In this document: piece after piece, positions 11,059 to 22,757 of the stretch
How the letters are laid out: each line of letters starts with the position of its first letter
How positions within the stretch are numbered: the first letter of the stretch is position 1
Assembly: GCA_036245805.1 (NCBI GenBank)
Contig: BTRK01000003.1
Location: 8,308,001-8,372,000 of the forward strand
Length of the DNA stretch: 64,000 nucleotides
Direction: 5' to 3'
DNA from: Pristionchus mayeri
Lineage: Eukaryota > Nematoda > Chromadorea > Rhabditida > Neodiplogasteridae
Notes under the pieces: generated by a model
Told to the model about the DNA's origin: nothing
The model's database searches: none
The model's input: the letters and a program-made list of their open reading frames with translations, nothing else
Position numbers and translations under genes: made by a program

Positions 11059-12418
11059 CAGTAGCGCTCAAAGGTATTGAAACGATTTGAATTTTTCATA
11101 TAACTTTTTCTACCGTTGACTTAGCAAGTTCGATGTTGGCGACGCTATATACCAAATCAATCGAAGAATGCGATGCGAGTATTGCCTCATCACGTGCCTC
11201 ATAACTAATTGCGTAGTGACGACGCAATCGAATTTCACTTTTTCAAACAGGCTTTATTCTTACATAGATTTTTTCCAACTCGCCAAACTTTCTGTGGTTG
11301 GAGTCATGCCCGAGGCATACCCAGAAAATTTTTTTGAGGTTGCTGCGCGACCGCACGTTTGCTGCAGCCTTGGTGCAAAAATGGGGGCTGAAATTCAGAA
11401 CTCAGCTCCCGGATTAGCTAGAAACTCGTTCAAAGCATCAAAATGATCGCTATCATGAATAGAGATGATAATGAGCATATGAACACATTTTTTCATAATT
11501 TGCCCTCAGGGCATGAAAAAATCACATTTTTGGATGACCATTGTTTTGATATTCATAACTATGTGGGACATGTATGTAAAAATCTGGAATCTTTTTGCAA
11601 AAATCTTTTTGCATAGGAATGTTCAAAATGTATTGAAGATCTGATTCCCAACTTTTTAGAGCGATTGGATATCTTTACTGCCCGCGGCGTGCGTTTTTCG
11701 GAGGTATACTAGGGTTGGGAAACACCGTGTTTACTCACTCTCGTCGTCTGCACTCTCTCGCTCATAGTGGTAAACAGTGTGTTTCCCGACCCTAGTATAC
11801 CTCCGAAAAACGCACGCCGCGGGCAGTAAAGATATCCAATCGCTCTAAAAAGTTGGGAATCAGATCTTCAATACATTTTGAACATTCTTATGCGAAAACC
11901 AGATTTTTATCGACATTTCCCACAAAATTATGAGTGTCCAAAAAATGGTCATGCACAAAAGTGATTTTTTCATGCCCTGAGGGAAAATTATGAAAAATTG
12001 TGTTCATATTCTCATTATCATCTCTATTCATGATAGCGATCATTTTGATGCTTTGAACGAGTTTCTAGCTAATCTGGGAGCTGAGTTCTGAATTTCAGCC
12101 CCCCTTTTTGCAGCAAGGCTGCAGCAAACGTGCGGTCGCGCAGCAGCCTCAAAAAAATTTTCTGGGTAGGCCTCGGGCATGACTCCAACCACAGAAAGTT
12201 TGGCAAGTTGGAAAAAATCTATGTAAGAATAAAGCCTGTTTGAAAAAGTGAAATTCGATTGCGTCATCACTACGCAATTAGTTATACGTCGCGTGATGAT
12301 GCAATACTCGCATCGTATTCTTCGATTGATTTGGTATATAGCGCCCCAACATCGAACTCAACGGTAGAAAAAGTTATATGAAAAATTCAAATCGTTTCAT
12401 TACTTTTGAGCGCTACTG
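11059..12418. mobile_element. Tc1-like foldback element, 1.36 kb
   Basis: Two arms of about 660 bases form a nearly complete palindrome centred near 11740. Termini read CAGTAGCGCTCAAAGGTATT, and the complement at the right end stops at 12418; TA flanks both ends (11057-11058 and 12419-12420). The terminus resembles Tc1-family ends. The same roughly 75-residue frame appears on opposite strands in the two arms (from 11221 + and 12267 -), as expected for a palindrome, and matches no known domain. No transposase is present, so it is non-autonomous. Confidence 0.8.
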
Positions 12419-12546
12419 TACATGAACCACAGGGTACGCCATAATTACGTAGACTACTGTTTTCAAATGTTTCCTACCTTTGGAAGCGAACTTGAGGGAT
12501 ATATTTTATGACAAAGTTTACCAGCCATATGGGTAATAGTAACATA

Positions 12547-12985
12547 CTATCTACGTTTGATGGGGCCTCCATTTGCTCTGAGACTGGCCTTGAGTTTCTT
12601 CTCAAATCCACCTATCGATTCCCGCATGAACTTTTCATAGATTTCGACTCATTCTTTGAGAAGGGCGGCCTTCAGGGGGGTTAGTGTCGAGTTCTTGTTA
12701 GAGGACATCTTGAACTACTACGCTCCTAAACCCTGAAGCCTAGGGGTTAAGATCGGGGGAGTTAGGGAGTCAATCAGTGAGAGTTGTTTTGACGGGTGCA
12801 TGGGTGTCCAGCATGGAATTTGCCTTGTGAATGGAGCAGAATCTCTCTGAAAGATCCAGTGTTCTTGACCGAAGTCGGAACGAGCTCAGAGTGGAAGCGC
12901 GTCTTCGGGGATGTGTTTCATGTAGTACTCCGTATCGATCTTGACGTCAGGAATGACTGTAAAGAGAGGAAATTTGACCACTGAG
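12547..12985 (-). pseudogene. Decayed Tc1/mariner-type transposase, C-terminal half
   Basis: Read on the minus strand across several frameshifts and stops, the pieces follow the order of a DD(34/35)E transposase: DTEYYMKHI, then HWIFQRDSAPFTRQ (second catalytic Asp region, family form FQQDxAPxH), then a DSLTPPILTP block (family form PPxSPDLNPxD), and finally LKASLRANGGPIKRR before TAG at 12547-12549 (family form LKxCIxAxGGxI). Many indels make it clearly dead. No terminal repeats were identified for it. Confidence 0.6.
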
Positions 12986-13086
12986 CAAAATGCATCCCAA
13001 TACCTGATATAAAGGGGATGGTTAGAGAACCAGTGATACCACAACTATTTTAGGATTCTTCAGGATCCGAGACAATGGTTATGTTA

Positions 13087-13883
13087 TTAGGTTGATTCAT
13101 AAGTTTCGCTCCAAATTCACTCCTGAAGTTTTTGAACTATCATTTCCTTCGAACTTAATGAATTCTCTCATTCTTTTTTGTGCGATATTAGTACATGTGC
13201 GCTCTCTATATCGCACCTATACTCATTCATTATCAATCGATTATACTGCAATTTCAAGGACCGAAATACTACAAACTTGAAATTTGAGACATATAATTTG
13301 ATGAAATGGTGCTCCTTGCGTAATAATGATAGCGCCACAACAACACTATTTCCGTAAAGTATTTTGAGTGGGCATTCTTGTAATTGGCTTGCATCGGATC
13401 AGCCTTGAAACTGCGTGAGCAGATATGCACGAATTTCATAGCTAAGTGTACATGAATCTTGCAGAATTTGTTTCTCGGAGCTGCATTCAAAAGCCACATT
13501 TGGAAGAATCGTATAATCGAAATTTGTTGGCCGGTTTCGCTCATTTTGACTGCGCTCGCTCTTCGAGATATTCTGAAATTCAGATTTCAAGTTGTTTTCG
13601 GAGACATTGACTCTCATGTAATGACGTCACAAAAATACAGCAGTTGAATCACATTCATTTTGTGTAAGCAGCAGCGGAACACCACTCAAAAATCGGTCAA
13701 TTCGTCACTTTTTCGAAAAATATTTTTTTACTGCGGAACGAAGTGAAATTGATTCACATAAAACATATATTTTATGTGCGCCTAATGTCACTCAAATAAT
13801 GCCAAAGTAGTCCTGAACACAAGTCAACCGCAAGCGAGTAAACTATAGAAAAGCCTTGGAGCGAAACTTATGAATCAACCTAA
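13087..13883. mobile_element. Non-autonomous mariner-type element, 797 bp
   Basis: Perfect inverted ends of about 28 bases starting TTAGGTTGATTCATAAGTTT, flanked by TA (13085-13086 and 13884-13885). No coding frame for a transposase is visible. Confidence 0.8.
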
Positions 13884-14698
13884 TATTTTGGATATTCAGC
13901 TTGTCTTCGACGGTAATGATATTTGCATCGCTGAAATGTGAGGCATAATGCAGCAACAGTTTAAGGTACCGTTCTCTGCGGGGCTTAATCTGAAGCTCAT
14001 CTAGTCCATGTAGCTAGCTGTACTTGTGAAAGCGACGAGTCAGCCGGGACTAGAGAAAATAATAAACGGATGCGTTCGAGATATGGAAACTCTTGGAAGT
14101 TTCTAAGCACCCTCTTACGATATGATCAGTGAACTCACTGTCTTGCTCTTCCCATTCTACGTGCTCTCTCGCTGGTCAGACCGCCGAGCACGCAGAGTTG
14201 TAATGAGAGATCACTCCTGATCTACATAATGATTCAATATCGTGATATCTGGACGATAACAAAAATATTTTAATTTTAAAGAGATAAGGACACAGTAAGC
14301 AAAAACGTCGATACCCCAGTGCACTTGGAAGAACTGTGAGACACAAGTTCATCAACTTCATTCCAATTTCAATTGGTGTCTACTCTCAGAGCTTTTAGTT
14401 TTCCCACGTTGCAATAATCATGATATCTGTCACTGAGTGCCAAAATATCATAAAATATTAAAAAATGCATTTACAAAATTATATAATTATTTCATACCAT
14501 GGATGGCATGGCAAAAAAGGTTCTTTCTGCCTCCTCTCTCGCTTGTTTGAGAGAGCACACAGAACGAAGCGAGCCAATAATCAATCTTCGTCAGCTCTCC
14601 AGCTCGGAAAAATTCGATATTGCACTAATTAAGCAGTAATCACCCCCTCAACCCTACTACAAGAGAAAAAATCGATAATTACTCCATAATTACTCCAG

Positions 14699-17185
14699 CC
14701 GAGCACTTCGATTACCTCCAGGTACCGTAATCTTTTCCGTCTAGGAAAAATCTAACCCAGGTTCCGTAATCTAATAATTAATACGGTAATCAAATACCGT
14801 AATCTAGAATTTGGTCTACAGTGATCTGTTCAACTAAGGTAGGATACCGTAGGCCGCTATCTCTACAAGTACAGTATTGCACTATTGCCTCAAACTCCTT
14901 CAAATGCCCATTCATTTGTAACTGTCGTATCCATACAGTAATCACACATCATTTGGTTCAAAATTACAGTATCCCCTTGCAACAGTAACCTAATGATAAT
15001 GATATCGTACCGTATCCGTTCCAGAAGTACAAATGCTGTCCTCCTCCTCTCTTCATGCTGCTCATCCAAATCGCCATCTACGTCTACTACGTCGTCCAGA
15101 GCGGAGAGGGCGTCCAGGCGAGGATCTTAGCTGACATAGTTCCTATACAGTAGTCCTGTGATACCTTACGGTACCCTTACAGTAATCCTTCCTTTCTCAG
15201 GTGAACAAGCCCGTGCCCATTCAGTCTCCGCTCATCCTCTCCCCTAACAAACTCGAGGAAGTCTGGCGGTTCTTCACGTGAGTCATCCCTTGTTTGTTTG
15301 TTGTTGTTGTTGGTTCTTTACTGAAAGCTACACTGCCGAAGGATTAGCCAGATTATGGTTTATGGCTCCCACTACCGTTTAATTGAAAGAGAGAGTTCGA
15401 AAGTAAAAGAGTGATGTGTCAAAGATCACCATGAAAGCTCATCTCCAAACATCAAAGACTCTGAGATGTAGAAGGTGAAAAAATGTATTGTTTTTGATTT
15501 TGTTGCAAGCACGCCCGGCACTATTGCTTCTTCCTCGTTTCGATTAATACATAGCACTCGTGAAACACAGGCGTGACCAGTTCGTTTGACGTTGAACAAA
15601 TTGAAACATTACTGCAATCGGTTAGAAAGATCCAAAGACCAAACATCACCGACTCATATTAGTCATGCCATTGCAAAAACTGGTTCTTTTCATCCTGTAT
15701 TCGCTCTCACCACTCTGATTGACGAGATAGCGCGCAAAATGAAGGTAGTCCGACATTGCAAAACTGTCGCAGAGCGCCGCAACGCCGCGAGAATTCAGTA
15801 TCATACAAAGATCAAAGACCAATCATCGACCATTAAAGAGCAAAGATCAATGATCAACTGTCCCATCTAAGATACGCCTTCATCCACATCGGCATCTACC
15901 TCATCCTCTTCAATGTCCTCACTCAGCTCATTCTGGGAATCCCGCTGGAACTCGTGCACCAGTGGAGGACGATACTAGTTTACATCGGAGGAATCATCTC
16001 GGGTCGGTAAATGTTACATAACTTTCCAATATAATACCTGCCCTATCCAATAGAACTTAACTATTCATAGTGTGATACTATTGGATCTATTAATTTCATT
16101 GGAAATTGGCAAATTCATGTAGAGATCGTGTGGTAGGAATCATCTCGGGTGAATGCAAGAAAATACTACGTTAATATTATAACATTGGCGAGAGAGCGAA
16201 GAAGCATTTAATTCTCATGCACATGGATTCTTTTCGAGTGAGAAAACTAACACTCCAGATTCTAGCGTAATTTATGTTTCAAGAAGAGCTGAAAATGTAA
16301 TTTGTTTGTTGACGAGCAATAGATCGTCCCCAAATGGTAAAAAATCTAATTCAAATTCCTATGACGCTGCCTTCTCTTGAAGCCTTCTCAACCATTAATT
16401 TTCTTAGGCCTATAAAGTCCAACTATCCTTCGAAATGAGGTATATTGTAGATCTCCTAGCATACGGTAAATGTGCCAAGAAATATGGTAGCAGTCGACCG
16501 TACATATCAATAGAAGCAGATATCGAATATTGATTTATGAGCAAGCAATATTTCCCATCTACCGTAATCCTACCGTACTCCAGATCTCGTACGTATCTCA
16601 CATCGGCGGTTTCGTGGCGGGAGTTCTGCTCGGGATCGTACTGCTGCGCAACTTCAGAAAGCACAGGTATGGAATAGAATAAATAGATTTCTACATGCGA
16701 TTTACATATGGAATGATTCTAATAAAAGCGGTAAGGGGCTGGGGAAGGGCATATCTTCAGTACTTTCCTTTTTTTTCGAATCACAGCGCCAACTATTAGG
16801 GAATACGTTCTGATACCGCATGTATAATGTGTTGAATAGCAACAGTAATGATCGCGATCAAGGATCAGATTATGGTCATCGGAATTTTGATTAAAATGTC
16901 ACAAAATTGTGGGACACGCACTTATCAAGCGCATTTTATGTTTCACAAAATTAATGGAAGTAGTTGTTTACTGAAATAGTCAATTGTCGAGCGAATACGT
17001 TGTATAAATTTTTTTCAATATTTCTACAGTAGTCAAATCTTACCAATCTTCGATCGATAATCACTCCCTACCGTATTCCTCCCTTTTCCAGATGGGAGCA
17101 GAAGGTGTGGTACGCTGCTCTTGTCGCCTACATTCTCTTCACTATCGTCTGCATTGTGATGATCATCGCTCCAAAGGTCTTCTGA
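14699..17185 (+). pseudogene. Rhomboid copy A: intact 3' exons, catalytic-serine exons deleted
   Basis: Recognised exons: 14699-14721 (partial, AEHFDYLQ), 15025-15138 (KYKCCPPP plus first membrane helix), 15201-15277 (VNKPVPIQSPLILSP), 15872-16002 (NVLTQLILGIPLELVHQW, the conserved L1/second helix), 16584-16666 (SHIGGFVAGILLG, holding the catalytic His) and 17092-17185 (last helix, TGA 17183-17185). Compared with copy B, the stretch corresponding to 23870-24440 is missing between 16400 and 16430, and with it the exons encoding the catalytic GASGG box and the next helix. The first membrane helix is three residues shorter than in copy C. The donor after 16002 is weak (gtcggt). No exon 1 or EF-hand exons were found upstream. 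Active members cleave within the membrane using a Ser/His dyad, so this copy cannot encode a protease. Confidence 0.7.
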
Positions 17186-20100
17186 TCTACTGGCATTGAG
17201 ATTATCGATTGATTTCATTCTGACCTACTCGAGGGTGACGTATGATTGATTCTCCGTATAATGAACTTTACATATGTTGTTTACTGTATCAGGAATGATT
17301 GACTCCCTTTCACGTTTCCCTTCAATGTCTTTTGAGGATCCTGTTGAATCATCGATTTCGTTGTCAGCATAATTTGTAATATCTTCGATCTGCCCGCCTT
17401 TCGATTTTCTCTACTCTAGACAAACTTTGAAAATGCATTCCCTTGCAAATCTACATGTGGATACTATCATGAGGTTATCGACTGATGCTTTTCATATGTA
17501 TTCTCAACTCTTGCACTACATATTGTACATATTGTACTTATCCCGACTGCTCATTCATCCGCATTCAATCCTCCTTGATTGAAAACATTGTGAAAACTAG
17601 GGATAACTTGGCAAGAAATGACACGATTTAATCTATGTGTCTATCGGATCTGTTAACTAGCAAGCGCAATGAAGAAAGTCGCTTGTCAAGCCATTCCTAG
17701 TCAGTCTACCTGTCTGTTTAATATCTCGGTCATTGTGAATTACTTTTGCCAGTATTTTGTGCTTAGTCACCGTTGACCTTTGCGATAAACATTCCATTAC
17801 TCCCGATTAATTAGGAAATTAATTGACTAAAAAAGAGCAGTGATATAGAGTTTCCATTGTTGGATGATGGTTTTGAGTGCGAGAAATTCAATTTATTGAT
17901 CATTTATTTATTCAATTTTTTAATTAAAAATAAATTAGAAAAGGCTGGGCAGGGCGGGCGTTGCTCCCATCGTTCGTGCCTCCTAGTCAGCTTCCAGTCG
18001 TGCGTTACATGTTGGCAGTTCAATGCAATTGCAGTTTCCGTCATGACTGCAATGAGGTATTAAAGAAGGAGTAACACGAAAAATTAATTCAATGAGCCAC
18101 TGTAATGAGTATTAGAAGCGAGCAGTCCGATCATGAATCACTTTATCCAAAGTTCCACAAACAGCTCTGAGGCTATTTACATACGCGCAAAGTTCATTGA
18201 CAGCGCAGGGTTGCGGCTAGTTCGTTTATGTTTCGCCCGCTCTACATAATTTTTGTCTCTTTATCGGGATAAATTAGCTACAGTATCCCATTGCGAGCGC
18301 AATATCTTCGTGGTGGGATTCCCTAACATTCATTAGTGTTACCCCTTCTTTAAAGTTGATTTTTTTTTGATTATTTGTTTGTGCAGAAAATATCCGGCTG
18401 AGCTACTTTGAATTTGTAAATCAATAGGCAAGAAACAATTGCCTCCTCAGTATTCCAAGCAACAGATAGATCTCGTGAAACACAGTTCTAACAGTTTTGT
18501 GAACAATTCCCGCGAAAGCATCTAAGGAAACACTACTGGATCTTTCGAGTTCTTTTTGTGAGAAACACCAATTGAGCTACTTTTCGGACCGGCAAAAATG
18601 AGTTTGGGATGATTCTTGAGTCAGTCTGATCGATGAAAGAATATATTCTAACAAAAGATTATCCATATATATATGCGGAATGAAGATACAAAATTATTTC
18701 CAAGCCATCCCTAGAGAGAAAGCACCATCGATTCCGTTTGCCATCGATTCCCGTAAATCAGGTAGGCATGGCTTGTCATTACACAATTCATTCTGAGTGC
18801 TTTCTTGAATGTCTGAGCACTCAGAATTAAGAGAGTCCTCTGTATCGAATACCCACCAGTCCCAATCGAATAATGCTGAATAGTTTCGAAAATGCAGTCC
18901 AAAAAAATCGATAATTCGCAGATGAGCGGCCCGATCTCGCCAAAGTTCCGCTACGAGATGTCGTGCGAGGGCCAGAGCGAGTGTGTCAGCTGGAAGCGGC
19001 TCTTCCGTGCGGTGAGCGAGGACGACGAATACTAATTTGGCTCACGCAGTTAGAATTTCGATAGGGCGACGTTTTCTAATCACGCACTACCGTACAAATA
19101 GATATTTTTTCAATGATGTCTCGCGGACGCATCAATCAACTGACGCTGAGCAGATATTGAGCAATCCCTGAAGCCGAAAACATCCATGAACCGTTTTCGC
19201 ATTGCAATTATTCTATACATGTTTTGATGCTCCCTCATCGTATAGGACTCATGAAATAATATATATAATTGTTTTGAGGAGACCACGAAATCCTTAGGTC
19301 AGCCCCATTGGTCAGCAATGAAGTTCTTGCTGCCCTAGTTAGTCCTTTCCTCTTTTCCTAATTGGAATGCCTTGAACGTCATATGCAATTTGAACATCTA
19401 CCCCTCTATCCCCCCCTTACTCATCCCCTCCACTGTAAATACATTGAGTCATGCGGGATGCCACATTAGCAAATTTGGCCTGGCGCGCCAAGAGTGCAGA
19501 CTGAAGCGAAACTGAAGCAAACTGAAGAGAGCAGGCGAGAGAGTGTGCGATTCGAGGAGAGCACACGGAGAGCAAATTCGGAATCCACGTGTAGAAATAC
19601 ACCAGAAAAACTATTAAAACGGAAAATTTGAGAAAAAATATTTTTCACCCCGAAAAAGTGGGGTTACGGTAACTTTTTTCAAAATCGATTCCTGACTTTT
19701 GCCAATGGTCCCTGCATTACTAACTTTGGTCCCTTACTTCTGGAAAAAAATATGGAGGAAATCGATTTTTTGACCAACCACCTTTTCCTTTGACCTTTTC
19801 CGTTTTCTGGTGGACGGTCTCTTAAACGACAACTGAATCTCCGATCAGGCCATAAAATCCGCAGGCTTCTTGAGGCATGTCTGAAATTCAAAGTTTCTAT
19901 GAGAATCAAATGGCAGAGAAGAACAGTTTAGTGGGTGTTTTGACAGTAATAGTTCAACGAATAAATAACTAGGAAATGACGATCATATTCAGTATCTTTG
20001 CTTCTGGTACATTCTGCGCTCAAAATACCTCAAAGCTTAAACATTATGATTGTTTTATCGAAGATAATCGGCATCTAACAGATGAATGATTCATCAGCGC

Positions 20101-20534
20101 ATTTAAGATAGCCGTTAAACTCAAACTCAGTTTGCTACGAAATCAAGTTTGCTTCACGGAAGTAATTGTTCTGAAATATGTATCGACATGAATATTGAGG
20201 TTACCTGTGAGCAAAAGACACTGATCTATTGGTCAAAAATGTCAATCTATTGGTCAAAAATATCAGTAAAATCAAAAAGTGTTCTCACATACCGAAAAGT
20301 ACCCAAATGAGCAAATGTTGAACCAAAACCAAACCTAAATTTAATCTGTCTTTGAGAAGGACCGCCCTTTAGCTAGATCTACACAAAATGTAACTGAAAT
20401 TGGCTAAAATTAATCTAAAGTAGATGTCGGTTCAACAAAAGGAATTCTTATAGAGGGTGGAATTAGGAAAAATGAGCTAATTTGTGAGCTGAAATCAACT
20501 TGAAATATGTCTAAATTAACAAAGGAAATAAATA

Positions 20535-20686
20535 TTAGGGTTCCGGAATTGGGCGTAATTGGGCATATTTTGAATCATTTTCGGGTATCTTTCATGTACA
20601 CTATATAGTATGCATATATAGCGCATATGAAACATATCTGAAAAAGATCAAAATATGCCCGATTACGCCCAATTCCGGAACCCTAA
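20535..20686. mobile_element. Palindromic MITE, 152 bp
   Basis: Inverted arms beginning TTAGGGTTCCGGAATTGGGC at the left and ending with its complement at the right, flanked by TA (20533-20534 and 20687-20688). It ends 14 bases before the first EF-hand exon of rhomboid copy B, so it lies at the branch point/acceptor region of that intron. Confidence 0.75.
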
Positions 20687-21723
20687 TAAATATATTGCAG
20701 TTCGACAAGGACCACGACGGATTCATCTCTGCTGCCGAGTCAACGTACAGGTTCGGAATGAACCCGGAGCAGGTTAGTGTATTACTCTCTTCAGTTCACG
20801 TACTCTCTCGCCAATCACTCTTGAACTTCGTGCCTGACTCTATTCGCTCCGCTTGTTCTTTCGTAGGTGAGAATTAGTGTGGCTTAGTGTCTCTCCTGAT
20901 CGATCTACCCTTTGATACCTGGGTATACGCTCCTACGATGACGAGCTAATGTTGTTATTTCGACTTGGCAACCGCTACTGATCGAATAACCAATAATCCA
21001 GAGCTCTTGTTAGAACGGTGAAACACAAGTTCGCCAATTTCTTTTCATTTTCAATTAGCTTCTTCTCCCAGAGTTTTTAGTTTTCACACGTTACATTAAG
21101 CATGATATCTGTGACCGAGTGCCACAACATCATAAATTATTAAAAATGAAATTATGAAAATCCTTAATTCCTTCACAGTATAATGACTTGACAAAACATT
21201 GTTCTTACTACGAACTCTCTTGCTTCTGTAACCGATTAGAGAGCCCGCAGAACGAATCGAGCCAGAAATTCAAACTCTTGCAGAGCGCCGCAACGACTAA
21301 TTGCAAATTTTGTGTACAAAAATATACGGCGACTAGATTTTCGACCTGAATTTCGATCTCGACTTCCCAGGTGGACGCGATGCTGCACGGCATTGACATG
21401 AACAAGGACAACATGATCGACTTCGCCGAGTTCTGCACGCTGGTAAGGCAATTTTTCTAGAAAAAAAAGAAAAAATAAAATTTTTGACAATCAAAAAAAT
21501 GAAATCTGTGCTTCACGATTGCTACAAAATCACTGACTATTCTGGAACAACGATCTGATCGTATCACAAAGTCTTTATTAAAATACTCAACATTACTCAT
21601 ATTACAATAATTTCTGCAAAATGCGTTGGACTCCCATTTGAGATCTAATTCTATCATTTCATTCGCTCGCTTTCCGGACTTGGGGCAAGGAACAATGCAT
21701 GATAACGATCGATCTGTTTTTAG

Positions 21724-21771
21724 CTTCCCAAACTACTAGGTAGAGACAGCTACCTAGTAGTTCGGGAAGAA
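21724..21771. repeat. Short perfect hairpin
   Basis: Arms cttcccaaactactaggta and its near-complement around a short loop, in the intron after the second EF-hand exon of copy B. Origin unknown. Confidence 0.5.
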
Positions 21772-22469
21772 TCATTGTGCGCTCTCTCTCATCCATTTTT
21801 ATTGGTGAGAAACTGATTGAAGCAGTAACTGCTTAAGAAACCATCACTCGCGCTATCATTATTCAGCGCCATGCGGAAAGTGAACAAAGGCATTGAATAA
21901 GACCTGAATATCAATTCTTCCGAGCAAAATTTTTTTTGGGTTTTCTCTGGGAAGTGAGTGCGCACAATTCGCATAGCGTTATGCCGTTTCTCGGTAGTAC
22001 CCTATTTTAGAAAAAAAAATTGTGAAAAATTACTTAAGAAGTTCATTTATTAGAAATTACGAATACGAAAAAAATTTCAAGAAAATATAAAATGAGAAAT
22101 ACAAAAATTAAATACTGCCTAAAAGCCGGCTCTTGAAATTTCGAAAATTTTAAAAAAATCATAAAATCCTTCAACATTGAGCTACAGGTTCGACAAAAAA
22201 ACGAAATTACCGGCTTTCCAAGTAGAACAACGTTTATGTTGAGACTTTTTGTGTTAAGAAATCTCTAACCTTTGTTCGCCTTCAATTTTTCTCTTTTTTT
22301 CGCCGCCGTGAACAAAAAGTTGCCCTTGCATCCTGAGATTTTATCACAATCGTAATCTACAACCTTTTTTACCCCAGGAAAAAAATTTTCAAGAAAATCG
22401 ATGGTATAGTATTCATTGCTTTTTGTCCTCAAACATGGCGAATCTCGTGTTTTCATGAAAAATGGAAAA

Positions 22470-22757
22470 TTTCATGATGTCATATTTAAGTAATTATCGC
22501 TCGTGGATATCTTTTCTTTCCGTTTTCAATGTTTACTGCCCCATTTATACCAAATTCCATTGAAAATACCGGAGATTTCAATACTTCATAAAATCATGAA
22601 ATCTGAAAAATTTCGTGAAAAAATGTGATTTTGGGAATTATTGAAATCTTCGGTTTTTTTCAATAGAAATCGGTATGACTAGGTCAGAAAACATTGAAAA
22701 TGGAAAGAAAAGATATCCACGAGCGATAATTAATTAAATGTGGCATCATGCAATTTT
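22470..22757. repeat. Inverted repeat (foldback), about 290 bp
   Basis: Arms share tatcgctcgtggatatcttt and its complement, with 70-80 base arms and an A/T-rich centre that is itself partly palindromic. It lies in the interval where copy B lacks the middle rhomboid exons, so it may mark the deletion event. Confidence 0.6.

Noticed and set aside
15586..15870. Frame beginning MTLNKLKHYCNRLERSK, repeated on the minus strand at 29254-29682
   Set aside because: Its duplication is explained by the homologous rhomboid intron in copies A and C (inverted). The two versions differ by substitutions throughout and have no domain; treated as intron sequence.
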